NCBI GenBank assembly: GCA_902776545.1
Contig: CACYQO010000045.1
Span: 1-64,000, forward strand
Length of the DNA: 64,000 bases
Source: an uncultured Prevotellaceae bacterium
GTDB taxonomy: Bacteria; Bacteroidota; Bacteroidia; Bacteroidales; Bacteroidaceae
Direction: 5' to 3'
Part shown: one piece after another, positions 54,057 to 62,778 of the stretch
Position numbering within the stretch: position 1 is the first letter of the stretch
How the letters are laid out: each line of letters begins with the position of its first letter
Notes under the pieces: model-generated
What the model was told of the DNA's origin: nothing
Database searches by the model: none
The model's input: only the letters and a program-made list of their open reading frames with translations
Program-made: the position numbers and the translations under genes

Positions 54057-54064
54057 GCAAAAGT
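54057..54064 (-). promoter_or_regulatory. Bacteroidetes -7 box for nadB
   Basis: Minus-strand TACTTTTG followed by CAGC, 26 bases before the ATG at 54031. The 18-bp palindrome arm at 54076-54093 covers the -20 to -35 area. Confidence 0.7.
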
Positions 54065-54075
54065 AATAAAAAAAA

Positions 54076-54140
54076 ACCACAGATTACACAGATTAACACT
54101 CATTTAATGTTTTTTTCTTAAAAATCTGTGTAATCTGTGG
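54076..54140. repeat. Perfect 18-bp inverted repeat between divergent promoters
   Basis: CCACAGATTACACAGATT at 54076-54093 and its exact complement at 54123-54140, with a 29-base T-rich spacer. Each arm is itself two units of ACAGATTA. It lies between the nadB promoter and the promoter at 54152. Confidence 0.9.
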
Positions 54141-54151
54141 CTAAAAATTCG

Positions 54152-54159
54152 TAACTTTG
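54152..54159 (+). promoter_or_regulatory. Bacteroidetes -7 box for the exported CarboxypepD_reg-like gene
   Basis: TAACTTTG followed by CACC, 25 bases before the ATG at 54185. Confidence 0.7.
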
Positions 54160-54184
54160 CACCAGAACCAAGACCAGAACGACG

Positions 54185-55399
54185 ATGAAAAGACTTGTAC
54201 TAATACTCATGTTACTGGCTCCGCTGGCGATGATGGCCCAGCAGGTGGTGGTCAGTGGTGTGGTGGTCGACCAGAAGACGGGCGCCCCCTTACGACAGGT
54301 GAGCATATCAGCCGGTCGTATTTCCGTGGTGACGAACGAAGACGGTGACTTCTCGTTGAAGTTGAACGAGATGCCGAAGGCCGTGAACATCTCCCATCTG
54401 GGATATAAGACGCAGCGTCTGACGTTGAAGGATGGTAAGACTGAAGGTCTGCAAATCCGTCTGGAACCGACAGCGATCCAGTTGCGCGAGATTGTTGTCC
54501 AGAACTATAATCCTCGTGAACTGGTGAATATCGCCATCGACAAGATACCTGAGAATTACAGCAAGGTGCCCGAGCTGCTGAAAGGCTTCTATCGTGAGAC
54601 GGCCATGAAGCGCAAACACTATATCTACGTGGCCGAAGGCGTGGAGGATATGTATAAGACGCCTTACGACCGTGGTACGACACGCGACCGTGTGGCCATC
54701 GTCAAGGGTCGTCGGCTGCTCAGTCAGAAGACGGGCGACACGCTGGGTATCAAGGTGGCAGGCGGTCCTGTGCAGGCGGTGGTCATGGATCTGGTGAAGA
54801 ACCGTGAGTTCCTGCTGAACAAGGAAGACCTCGACAACTACGACTTCTCGATGGGCACGTCTGAATACATTAACGACCGTCAGCAGTATGTGGTGCTGAT
54901 GGAGCCGTCGCTGGTGACGACCTATGCCCTCTACCACGGTAAGTTGTATATCGACGCTGAGCGTCTGGCCTTCACCCGTATCGAGCTCGACCTCGACATG
55001 CGCGACAAGGAAAAGGCGACGCAGACGATGCTCGTGAAGAAACCTTTCGGTGTCAGGTTCAAGCCGCGTGAGTTGTCCACCGTCGTGGACTACCGTTATG
55101 ATGACGGCGTGACGCGTATCAGTTATCTGCGTAACATCTTCCGCTTCAACTGCGACTGGAAACGCAAACTGTTCTCGACATCGTTTACTGCTACTTGTGA
55201 GATGGCTGTGACAGACAGTCAGTCTGATGACGTGAAGCCTATCGCCAGCCGAAATTCGTTCGATTCACAGGATGCCTACTACGACAAGGTGGAGTATTTC
55301 CTGGATCCTGAGTATTGGAGAAACTATAATATCATCGAACCCTCGGAGTCGCTCGACAAGGCCATCAAGAGACTGGTGTCGAGGTACAGGAGAAATTAA
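54185..55399 (+). CDS. Exported protein with CarboxypepD_reg-like domain
   Basis: The 404 residues carry signal peptide MKRLVLILMLLAPLAMMAQ. A carboxypeptidase regulatory-like beta-sandwich (about 22-100) reads SGVVVDQKTGAPLRQVSIS, VVTNEDGDFSLKL and NISHLGYKTQRLTL, ending in IVVQNYNP as in TonB-receptor leaders. The rest (about 110-404) is a beta-rich domain of the kind found in exported Bacteroidetes proteins of unknown function, with GFYRETAMKRKHYIYVAEGV. It lacks a TonB plug or barrel, so it is not a SusC protein. Envelope location is inferred. It is upstream of dacB on the same strand with an array in the gap. Confidence 0.75.
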   Translation: MKRLVLILMLLAPLAMMAQQVVVSGVVVDQKTGAPLRQVSISAGRISVVTNEDGDFSLKLNEMPKAVNISHLGYKTQRLTLKDGKTEGLQIRLEPTAIQLREIVVQNYNPRELVNIAIDKIPENYSKVPELLKGFYRETAMKRKHYIYVAEGVEDMYKTPYDRGTTRDRVAIVKGRRLLSQKTGDTLGIKVAGGPVQAVVMDLVKNREFLLNKEDLDNYDFSMGTSEYINDRQQYVVLMEPSLVTTYALYHGKLYIDAERLAFTRIELDLDMRDKEKATQTMLVKKPFGVRFKPRELSTVVDYRYDDGVTRISYLRNIFRFNCDWKRKLFSTSFTATCEMAVTDSQSDDVKPIASRNSFDSQDAYYDKVEYFLDPEYWRNYNIIEPSESLDKAIKRLVSRYRRN

Positions 55400-55401
55400 C
55401 A

Positions 55402-55560
55402 GAAGTGAAAAGTGATAAGTGAAAAGTGAAAAATATAGAATTTAAAGTAATTAGTGAAAAGCGGATAGCGAGAGGTGAAAAGTATATGGTTGTTAATAGC
55501 ATGAGGTGGTGGAGATTTCTGCCACTACTTTTCACTTTTCTCTTTTCTCTTTTCACTTCA
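55402..55560. repeat. AAGTGAAAAGTGATAAGTGA hairpin array spanning the dacB start
   Basis: Forward units at 55403-55433 and 55454-55482 (GTGAAAAGCGG, GGTGAAAAG). Reverse-complement units CTTTTCACTTTTCTCTTTTC at 55528-55557 are translated as the signal-peptide core LLFTFLFSLFTS. The start codon lies in the loop. Confidence 0.82.
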
Positions 55561-56739
55561 TTCGTGCAGGCACAGAAGTTGCCTGAGGTGTCGCTGTTGC
55601 GACAAGACACGGGCGAGGTGATGCTGCCTTGGCCCGTAAACGTACAGACACGATTAGACAGTTTGGTAAAAGACACTTTGTTCGAGCGGACACAACTCGG
55701 ACTGATGGTCTATGACCTCTCTGCCGACTCCGTGCTTTATAGTTATGGTGGCAAGCAGGCCCTTCGCCCTGCCTCGACGATGAAACTGTTGACATCTGTC
55801 GCCGCCCTCGACCTGCTGGGCAGCGGCTATGCCTTTCGTACCTATCTTTATTATAAGGGAACCATCTCCAAGGGTGTGCTTTCGGGCGATGTGTGGCTCG
55901 TGGGAGGCATGGATCCGCTCTTCGACGAGAGGGACATGCGTATCTTTGCCGAGACCATCCATCGGATAGGGGTGGACACCATCCGTGGCCGTATCATGCA
56001 GGACCTCTCCTTCAAGGAGGAACAACTGTTGGGTGAGGGCTGGTGCTGGGATGACGACAACCCACAGCTGACACCGTTGTTGATATCCGGCAAGGATGAG
56101 TTTGCCAGCCAGTTCAAGGACGAGCTGATGAAGTGCGGCGTCTTTGTCGATGCCCCCGTCTCTACAGGTCGTCTCCCGAAGGATAAGGATGTGTTGCTCA
56201 TCTGTTCCCGTTCCCATGCACTCCGTGAGGTGCTGGAGCCGATGATGAAGGAGAGCGACAACCTCTACGCCGAGTCGATGTTCTACCAGATTGCGGCATC
56301 CATAGGTAAGCGTCCTGCAGAGGCGGTACACGCTCGTCAGCTGATCAAACAGCTGTTGACGAGGGCAGGTGTCACAGGCGTGCAGTATCGTATTGCCGAC
56401 GGCAGCGGACTGTCGTTGTATAACTATGTGACGCCGGAACTGATGATTCGTCTGCTGCGCTATGCCTATCTGAAGCGCGACGTGATGGCTGCGCTTTATC
56501 CGTCACTTCCCGTGGCGGGTGTCGACGGCACGTTGAAGAAACGAATGACGAAGGGGTTTGCGTATGAGAATGTGCATGCGAAGACGGGCACGGTGTCGGG
56601 TGTCTCGTCGCTGGCAGGCTATTGCAGGTCGGCCAACCGTCATCTGCTGGCTTTCTGCATCATCAACCAGGGTGTGATGAAGAATGCCGATGGGCGCAAC
56701 TTCCAGGACAAAGTCTGTGAGGCGATGTGTAAACCGTAA
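55486..56739 (+). CDS. dacB: D-alanyl-D-alanine carboxypeptidase/endopeptidase (PBP4, S13)
   Basis: Periplasmic peptidoglycan carboxypeptidase. ATG 55486 or 55501 gives about 412-417 residues with a signal peptide ending SFVQAQ. An upstream GTG at 55426 is inside the array and is rejected. S13 catalytic motifs are visible: PASTMKLL (SxxK), KESDNLYAESM (SxN) and HAKTGTVSGVSS (KTG). The domain inserted between SxxK and SxN is short, as in other Bacteroidetes enzymes. The hydrophobic core of the signal peptide is encoded by the reverse arm of the array. It is followed by a MscS-type channel gene after 15 bases. Confidence 0.92.
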   Translation: MVVNSMRWWRFLPLLFTFLFSLFTSFVQAQKLPEVSLLRQDTGEVMLPWPVNVQTRLDSLVKDTLFERTQLGLMVYDLSADSVLYSYGGKQALRPASTMKLLTSVAALDLLGSGYAFRTYLYYKGTISKGVLSGDVWLVGGMDPLFDERDMRIFAETIHRIGVDTIRGRIMQDLSFKEEQLLGEGWCWDDDNPQLTPLLISGKDEFASQFKDELMKCGVFVDAPVSTGRLPKDKDVLLICSRSHALREVLEPMMKESDNLYAESMFYQIAASIGKRPAEAVHARQLIKQLLTRAGVTGVQYRIADGSGLSLYNYVTPELMIRLLRYAYLKRDVMAALYPSLPVAGVDGTLKKRMTKGFAYENVHAKTGTVSGVSSLAGYCRSANRHLLAFCIINQGVMKNADGRNFQDKVCEAMCKP

Positions 56740-56754
56740 ACAATAAGAAAGAGT

Positions 56755-57903
56755 ATGGAAAAAGTAAAGATAGCTATTGAGAGCCTGATCGGCTGGATGG
56801 GACTGCCAGGGGATTATGTGCCTGTGGTGAGATATGCCATTCTGGTGGTGCTGGCGTTTATACTGGCGTGGCTGGCAGGATGGCTCTGTCGGACGTTTAT
56901 CGTGCCTGTGCTGTTGAAGATCACCAGCAAGACGGATGCGAAGTGGGACGATATCATCTTTAGCCCCAGGGTGCTCCTGTCGGCCTGTCGTATCATCCCT
57001 GCCATCGTCATCTGGGTGCTGTTGCCGTTGGTGTTCTTTGAATATCCGAAGGTGGAGGATATCGTCGGACGGCTCACGGCCATCTACTTCACCATCATGG
57101 CTATGCGTACGGTCATCGTGTTCATCGATTCGTTCAAGCAACTGGAGACAGGTCCGCGTTCGTCGAAGCAGCAGTATCTGTACAGCATCTGTGGGGTCAT
57201 GAAGATCCTGATAATCTTCATCAGCGTTATCGTGGTTGTCGCCATCATCATCAACAAGAACCCTGCAACGCTCTTTGCCGGTCTGGGTGCTGCCTCGGCC
57301 ATCCTCATGCTCGCCTTCCAGGACACCATCAAGGGGCTGGTGGCCGGCATCCGTCTGACCTCCAACGATATGTTGCACATCGGTGACTGGATCACTGTGC
57401 CCTCGGCAGGTGCCAACGGTAAGGTAGAGGAAATAGCGCTGACGATGGTGAAGGTGCGCAATTTCGACAATACTGTCGTCACACTGAGTCCGCAGTCGCT
57501 CGTCGACGGCTCCTTCCAGAACTGGCAGGGGATGATGGAGAACGAAGGCCGCAAGCAAGTGAGGAGGGTGTATTATGACTATAGCTCGCTGAAGTCTGAG
57601 TATTCTGAGTACTCTGAAAACTCTGAGAACTCCAAGGTCGCTACGACAAACATCACGCGCTTCCGCCACGATATGGAGCGGTGGCTCTCCCAGCATCCGA
57701 AGACCATCGACAGCCGTCCGTGTCTGGTGAAGCAGGCCGAGACGCCTCAGGCCACAGGCTGTTGCCTGGAGTTCATCTTCTGGCTGAAGGCACAGGATGC
57801 CGTCACCTATGAACACGACACCAGCGACATCATGGAGTACATCTATGCCGCTGGTGCTGAGTATGGGCTGAAGATCTTCCAGCCCACCGCTTTCCCCTCC
57901 TGA
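56755..57903 (+). CDS. MscS-family mechanosensitive ion channel
   Basis: Inner-membrane channel expected to open under membrane tension. The 382 residues have several N-terminal helices, then the pore and beta domain with FAGLGAASAILMLAFQDTIKG (about 178-200; the conserved MscS entry) and HIGDWITVPSAGANGKVEEI (about 211), and a C-terminal soluble domain. Residues about 280-294 (SEYSEYSENSENSK) come from a CTGAGTATT array inserted in the soluble domain. The last residues (FPS) and the TGA stop are from a truncated palindromic element. It may be co-transcribed with dacB. Confidence 0.9.
   Translation: MEKVKIAIESLIGWMGLPGDYVPVVRYAILVVLAFILAWLAGWLCRTFIVPVLLKITSKTDAKWDDIIFSPRVLLSACRIIPAIVIWVLLPLVFFEYPKVEDIVGRLTAIYFTIMAMRTVIVFIDSFKQLETGPRSSKQQYLYSICGVMKILIIFISVIVVVAIIINKNPATLFAGLGAASAILMLAFQDTIKGLVAGIRLTSNDMLHIGDWITVPSAGANGKVEEIALTMVKVRNFDNTVVTLSPQSLVDGSFQNWQGMMENEGRKQVRRVYYDYSSLKSEYSEYSENSENSKVATTNITRFRHDMERWLSQHPKTIDSRPCLVKQAETPQATGCCLEFIFWLKAQDAVTYEHDTSDIMEYIYAAGAEYGLKIFQPTAFPS
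57592..57642. repeat. In-frame TCTGAGTAT array in the MscS-type gene
   Basis: Nine-base units TCTGAGTAT, TCTGAGTAC, TCTGAAAAC, TCTGAGAAC encode SEY, SEY, SEN, SEN. It resembles the 9-bp arrays in sov. Confidence 0.87.
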
Positions 57904-57922
57904 GTAGGAGGGGGATGGGCTG
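57888..57922. repeat. Truncated palindromic element at the MscS-type gene end
   Basis: CCCCTCCTGAGTAGGAGGGG stem, then GGATGGGCTGA. It supplies the TGA stop codon and last codons, and it lies between two convergent genes. Confidence 0.8.
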
Positions 57923-57933
57923 ATCCGCCTCTA

Positions 57934-60900
57934 TTACTTCTTCGCCGTGGTGCAGATGTTCACCAGATAGACGATGTTCATATATGGAATGCCTGTGTTC
58001 GTCTCAAGGCCGATCTCACAGGTACGGCTATTCGAGTAGCCTACCTCTATCTGATTCGCCTCAATCTGCGGACGCAGTTTCCTGAGGCCGTACTTGTTCA
58101 GCTCTGGGAAAGTAAAACCGCGGTCTCCGGCAAAGCCACAGCAGCCCACACCCTCAGGCAAGAAGACATTCGTAGAACACAGCTTCGCCAGGGCAATCAT
58201 ATCCTTGTCGACACCCATCTGCCGCGTTGAGCAGGTCAGGTGCAGGGCGATGCGCTTATCCGTAGGATGGAAGTCGAGACGGTCTACGAGATACGTCATG
58301 ATAAACTCTGCCGGCTCGTAAAGTTTCATCTTCTTCATCACCTTCCGCATACGATGCAGACACGGACTCTGAGCACAGAGCACGGGATACTTGCCGTGTT
58401 CTGACGCCTCCCACAGGGCCTGTTCCAGTTCGGCACTCTTACGGTCTGCGATGTCGAGCATACCCTTCGACTCCCAGATCTGTCCGCAGCACATCCGCTC
58501 CATGCCTTCTGGGAAGATCACCTCGTAGCCTGCCTTCGCCATCAGCTGGATGACCTCGTCCACAAGGGCGTGCTTCATCGGACCGTCCTTCGGCTGGCCC
58601 ATCGTCTGGTTGATACAGCTGGGGAAGTAAACGACCTTCAGGTCGGAGTGCTCTTCCTCGTGGTGGGGGATGGATTTCTCGATGATGAACTGCGTGAGGT
58701 CAGACTTCTTCGGCTGGCGCTTCTTACGCGGCATGGCCGTGGTCCAAAGGGGCAGACCCATCTTGTTCATCGTACGGCAGACGGTGGTCATCAGCTTCGG
58801 ACCGAGCGTGACATGAGCCATGTGGGCCACGTCGAGAACGACGCGCAGGCCAGACTTGATGCCTGCCATGTGGTTCGCAGCAAACTCACCTACCTGATAG
58901 CCCAGCGCGTTGTTGTTCATGTCGAGCTGGCGGATGAGATGCGTGAGCTCGCCCGTGTTGATCTTCATCGGACAAGAGGTAGAACAGAGGCCATCCGTGG
59001 CACAGGTCTGGTCGCCATAATACTTATACTGCTTGCGCAACTTGGCAGCCCTTTCTGGGTTGGCACCCGTGGCCTCCAGTTCGCGTATCTCACGCTGCAC
59101 GGCGATACGCATCCTCGATGAGAGCGTCAGGCCGCATGACATACAGTTCACCTCGCAGAAGCCGCACTCGATACATTTGTTCGCACGCTTCACCTGTTCG
59201 ATGGTCTCCTTCGCCGTCGAGAGCTTGGGATCCATCAGGAAGTGTCCGCCGTCTGGCACACTCTTGAAGTCGTAGTCGAGCACGGGCAGCGGCTTCAGGC
59301 ACTTGATGAAGCAGTCGGGATCGTCGTTGAAGATCACGCCCTGGTTCAGCAGTCCATCGGGGTCGAAGATCTGTTTCAGTTCCTTCATCACTTCGTAAGC
59401 CTTGTCGCGCCACTCGTACTTCACGAAGGGTGCCATGTTCCGTCCTGTGCCGTGTTCGGCCTTCAGCGAACCGTCGTAACCCTCCACCACGAGTTTCGCC
59501 ACGTCGCGCATCATATCGGCATAGCGCTCCACCTCGTCCTTGCTCTTGAAACTCTGGTTCAGGATGAAATGGTAGTTTCCCTCGAAGGCGTGACCGTAGA
59601 TGCAGGCATCGTCGTAGCCGTGGTCGGCGATGAGCTTCTGCAGCTTCACCGTGGCCTCAGGCAGACTCTCGATGGGGAAGGCGACATCCTCGATGAGACA
59701 CGAGGTGCCCACAGGACGCGTGCCGCCCACAGAGGGGAAGATGCCTGAGCGGATGGCCCAGTACTTGCCATAGACGGCCGGATCCTCCGTGAACTCCGCA
59801 GGGATATAGAGCCTGAACTTACTCAGGCAGGCCTTGATCTTCTCGATCTTCTCCAGCAGCTGTTCGTGGGTGATGCCCTTCGTCTCAGTGAGGATGGCGG
59901 TCAGGTTGTGGTAGTCGCCAGGATCAGCTCCTGCCACCTTGCCGGCGTCCACATCTTTCTTATATTGCAGGTATACAGGATCGTCGACTGAACTGAGCGA
60001 CTTATAGTCGAGCATCTCAGCCGACTTAACGACCAGATTCTCTGCACTATAGGCCAGATCGTCCTCACCAGCCTTCATTTTCTTCATTGCCACCACGGCC
60101 TCGCAGCTCTCCTTCATCGTATGGAAATAGACCATCGCGGAGGCCTTGTAGGGATAGTCCTTCAGCGTCTTCATCGTCACCTCGGAGAGGAAGGCGAGGG
60201 TACCCTCTGAACCTACCATCGAGTGAGCGATGATGTCGAAGGGATCGTCGTAGGCGATGAGCGGACGGAGGTTCAGACCCGTCACGTTCTTGATGCTGTA
60301 TTTCCTGGCGATGCGCTCTGCCAGATCCTTGTCGGCACGCACCTTGTCGCGCAAGGCCTCGATCTTCTTCAGGAAATCGGGATGACTCTTGCGGAAGGCC
60401 TCTTTGCTCTCCTCTGAGCCCGTATCGAGCACGGTACCGTCGGTGAGGATAATCCTCGCACTCACCATCATGCGGTCGCTGTTGGCATGCACGCCGCAGT
60501 TCATGCCAGAGGCGTTGTTGATGACGATGCCGCCCACCATCGCCGAGCCTATCGAGGCTGGATCGGGTGGGAACACACGGCCGTAGGGCTTCAGAATCTG
60601 ATTCACGCGACCACCCACGATACCCGGCTGCAGCTTGATGGTGTTTGGACTCCTGACTCCTGACTCCTGACTCCAGTCTCCTAACTCATACTTCTCCCAA
60701 TGCTTGCCGGCAACGATAAGCACGCTGTCGGTACAGCTCTGACCACTCAGTGAGGTACCTGCGGCACGGAAGGTGAACGGTAGCTTATACTTCTGGCAGA
60801 GACGTACGATCTTCGAGATCTCCTCCTCGCCATCGCTGCGGAGGACCACTTTCGGAATCTGACGGTAGAAACTGGCGTCCGTTCCCCATCCGAGGGTGCG

Positions 60901-60969
60901 GAGCTCATCGGTGTAAATACGTTCAGACGGCATGAATTGTCTGAGATCGGATAAGAACTGATTGAACAT
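57934..60969 (-). CDS. FAD/Fe-S D-lactate (2-hydroxy acid) dehydrogenase, fused
   Basis: A 1011-residue fusion of a GlcD-type flavoprotein and a GlcF-type iron-sulphur protein. The FAD_binding_4 domain is at about 40-270 (FRAAGTSLSGQ, VFPPDPASIGSAMVGG) and the FAD-oxidase C domain at about 280-560 (YGHAFEGNYHF, EHGTGRNMAPF). Next are two 4Fe-4S motifs at about 600-670 (CIECGFCEVNCMSCG, CSTSCPMK) and CCG-type repeats at the C-terminus (MCCGQIW, GVGCCGFAGD). It is expected to oxidise D-lactate or a related acid into the quinone pool. The divergent neighbour is a lactate permease, which supports lactate as substrate. An in-frame array insert (DWSQESGVRSPN) is at about 93-107 before the FAD site. 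Confidence 0.88.
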   Translation of the reverse strand: MFNQFLSDLRQFMPSERIYTDELRTLGWGTDASFYRQIPKVVLRSDGEEEISKIVRLCQKYKLPFTFRAAGTSLSGQSCTDSVLIVAGKHWEKYELGDWSQESGVRSPNTIKLQPGIVGGRVNQILKPYGRVFPPDPASIGSAMVGGIVINNASGMNCGVHANSDRMMVSARIILTDGTVLDTGSEESKEAFRKSHPDFLKKIEALRDKVRADKDLAERIARKYSIKNVTGLNLRPLIAYDDPFDIIAHSMVGSEGTLAFLSEVTMKTLKDYPYKASAMVYFHTMKESCEAVVAMKKMKAGEDDLAYSAENLVVKSAEMLDYKSLSSVDDPVYLQYKKDVDAGKVAGADPGDYHNLTAILTETKGITHEQLLEKIEKIKACLSKFRLYIPAEFTEDPAVYGKYWAIRSGIFPSVGGTRPVGTSCLIEDVAFPIESLPEATVKLQKLIADHGYDDACIYGHAFEGNYHFILNQSFKSKDEVERYADMMRDVAKLVVEGYDGSLKAEHGTGRNMAPFVKYEWRDKAYEVMKELKQIFDPDGLLNQGVIFNDDPDCFIKCLKPLPVLDYDFKSVPDGGHFLMDPKLSTAKETIEQVKRANKCIECGFCEVNCMSCGLTLSSRMRIAVQREIRELEATGANPERAAKLRKQYKYYGDQTCATDGLCSTSCPMKINTGELTHLIRQLDMNNNALGYQVGEFAANHMAGIKSGLRVVLDVAHMAHVTLGPKLMTTVCRTMNKMGLPLWTTAMPRKKRQPKKSDLTQFIIEKSIPHHEEEHSDLKVVYFPSCINQTMGQPKDGPMKHALVDEVIQLMAKAGYEVIFPEGMERMCCGQIWESKGMLDIADRKSAELEQALWEASEHGKYPVLCAQSPCLHRMRKVMKKMKLYEPAEFIMTYLVDRLDFHPTDKRIALHLTCSTRQMGVDKDMIALAKLCSTNVFLPEGVGCCGFAGDRGFTFPELNKYGLRKLRPQIEANQIEVGYSNSRTCEIGLETNTGIPYMNIVYLVNICTTAKK
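60645..60687. repeat. In-frame GACTCCTGACTCCTGACTCC array in the lactate dehydrogenase gene
   Basis: Plus-strand units of GACTCCT. On the coding strand they are read as DWSQESGVRSPNTI. Eight-base-like spacing changes the frame of each unit. Confidence 0.83.
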
Positions 60970-61000
60970 AGGTTGCTTGGTTTTTGTTACTACTTTGGTG

Positions 61001-61008
61001 CAAATATA
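61001..61008 (-). promoter_or_regulatory. Bacteroidetes -7 box for the lactate dehydrogenase gene
   Basis: Minus-strand TATATTTG followed by CACC, 32 bases before the ATG at 60969. Confidence 0.72.
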
Positions 61009-61012
61009 CGAA

Positions 61013-61047
61013 AAAAAGTGGAAAGTGGAAAGAGGAAAGAGGAAAGT
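61013..61047. repeat. AAAGTGGAAAGTGGAAAGAGG array in the divergent promoter region
   Basis: Units of GTGGAAA/GAGGAAA end in AAAGTTTTCCCCC. It lies immediately upstream of the lactate dehydrogenase promoter and may contain its -33 region. Confidence 0.75.
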
Positions 61048-61079
61048 TTTCCCCCGTTTTTGATTTTTTCACTAAAATA

Positions 61080-61112
61080 TTGTGGCTATGTGGCAAAAAA
61101 GTCGTAAATTTG
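61080..61112 (+). promoter_or_regulatory. Promoter of the lactate permease gene
   Basis: TTG at 61080-61082 and TAAATTTG at 61105-61112, 22 bases apart. The leader to ATG 61171 is about 50 bases. Confidence 0.6.
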
Positions 61113-61170
61113 ACGGCAAAATCATTCTGTGACAATAAACTTATAATAATAACAAACTCACTGAAAACCT

Positions 61171-62775
61171 ATGACAGCTTTAATTTCTGTTATCCCAATC
61201 GTGTTGCTCATCGTCTTGATGATGGGTTTCAAAGTGTCTGGCTACAAGAGTGCTGTGATTACTCTTATCGTTACCATCCTCTTGGCGCTCTTTGCCGTTC
61301 CGGCGATGGGCATCCTGCCGGAGAAGTTCGCCGGCGTCAGCATCTTCGGCATCACTATCTGGTCTGTCGTCGAGGGCTTCCTCAAGGCCTGTTTCCCCAT
61401 TATCCTGATCATCATCTGCGCCATCTTCAGCTACAATATCCTTTGCGAGACGAAGGAGATTGAGACCATCAAGACGCAGTTCATCCAGATGACCTCCGAC
61501 AAAGGTCTGCTCGTGCTCCTGCTGACGTGGGGTCTCGGCGGTGTGCTCGAAGGTATGGCCGGCTTCGGCACGGCTGTGGCCATCCCTGCTGCCATCCTCA
61601 TCGGACTGGGCTTCAAGCCGATGTTCTCCGCTGTGATCTGTCTGGTGGCTAATACGGTGGCTGTAGGCTTCGGTGCTGTGGGTCTGCCTGCTACGACACT
61701 CGCCAATCAGGTGGCTGCCAGTGGTGTGGCTACGCCTGAAGAGCTCTGCGAGGTGGCTACGTTCATCATCCTGCAGCTCTCGCTGATGTTCTTCATCACG
61801 CCGTTCCTCATCCTGATGATGACCGACCGCACGAAAATCTTGAAGAACCTCACCATCGCCCTGTTCGTGGGTAGCTTCTCCATCATCGTGCAGTTCTGCT
61901 GTGCCCACTTTATCGGCCCTGAGACACCCGCCATCCTCGGCTCTGTGGCAGCCATCATCGCGATGCTTATTTATAATAATCTGTTCATCCGCGACGAGAA
62001 CCCTGCCGATGAGGTGATTGTCGAGAAGAAGAAGTTCGGCCTGACGAAGACCCTGAAGGCCTGGAGCGTCTATGGCCTGATCATCTTCTTCATCCTCATC
62101 TCCAGCAAGATTGTGCCGCCTATCAACGAACTTCTTGGCAGCACGCTCGTCACCAAGCTCGATCTGCCCGTCATCGGCAATACGTTTAAGTTTGGCTGGC
62201 TCTCCAATGCCGGTCTGATGATCTTCCTTGGTGCCGTCATCGGCGGACTCATCCAGGGCATGAGCATCGGCAGACTGCTGAAACTGCTGGCCAAGACCAC
62301 CATCAACTTGCAGAAGACTGTCGTCACCATCTGCTGCCTCGTGGCTATGGCTATGCTGATGAACAACACGGGTATGACCAACGACATCGCCAAGGGCCTC
62401 GTGCTGCTCACAGGCGCTGCCTTCCCGTTCTTCGCGCCGCTGATCGGTTCGATAGGTACCTTCGTTACGGGTTCTGCCACCAATGCCAACATCCTCTTTG
62501 GTAAGCTGCAGGCTACGGCTGCTGCCGACCTCGGCCTCGTGAACCAGGGCACGTTCTTCGGCGTCACAGGTAGTGAGACCAACTGGCTCGCCGCTGCCAA
62601 CTGTGCAGGTTCTGAGGGTGGTAAGCTCCTCTCGCCGCAGAGTATCGCCATCGCTACGGCTGCCTGCGATATGGAGGGTCAGGACGGTGACATCATGCGT
62701 AAGACCATGCCGTTCGCTATCTTCTGGATACTCATGAACGGTCTGATGGTATTCCTCGGATTACACGTTATTTAA
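61171..62775 (+). CDS. lctP: L-lactate permease (LctP family)
   Basis: Inner-membrane lactate/proton symporter. The 534 residues have about 12-14 hydrophobic segments, LctP-type motifs GGVLEGMAGFGTAVAIPAA (about 112-130) and AVGFGAVGLPATTLANQ (about 170-186). The C-terminal region has NAAN-like turns (GSATNANILFG, GSETNWLAAANCAGSEGGK). It is divergent from the FAD/Fe-S dehydrogenase gene, forming an uptake and oxidation pair. It is followed 3 bases later by serB, so the two may be co-transcribed. Confidence 0.92.
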   Translation: MTALISVIPIVLLIVLMMGFKVSGYKSAVITLIVTILLALFAVPAMGILPEKFAGVSIFGITIWSVVEGFLKACFPIILIIICAIFSYNILCETKEIETIKTQFIQMTSDKGLLVLLLTWGLGGVLEGMAGFGTAVAIPAAILIGLGFKPMFSAVICLVANTVAVGFGAVGLPATTLANQVAASGVATPEELCEVATFIILQLSLMFFITPFLILMMTDRTKILKNLTIALFVGSFSIIVQFCCAHFIGPETPAILGSVAAIIAMLIYNNLFIRDENPADEVIVEKKKFGLTKTLKAWSVYGLIIFFILISSKIVPPINELLGSTLVTKLDLPVIGNTFKFGWLSNAGLMIFLGAVIGGLIQGMSIGRLLKLLAKTTINLQKTVVTICCLVAMAMLMNNTGMTNDIAKGLVLLTGAAFPFFAPLIGSIGTFVTGSATNANILFGKLQATAAADLGLVNQGTFFGVTGSETNWLAAANCAGSEGGKLLSPQSIAIATAACDMEGQDGDIMRKTMPFAIFWILMNGLMVFLGLHVI

Positions 62776-62778
62776 AAT

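Noticed and set aside
56503..57816. Minus-strand open frame (437 codons) opposite the MscS-type gene
   Set aside because: Overlaps two well-supported genes, is His/Asp/Arg-rich and has no domain; antisense shadow.
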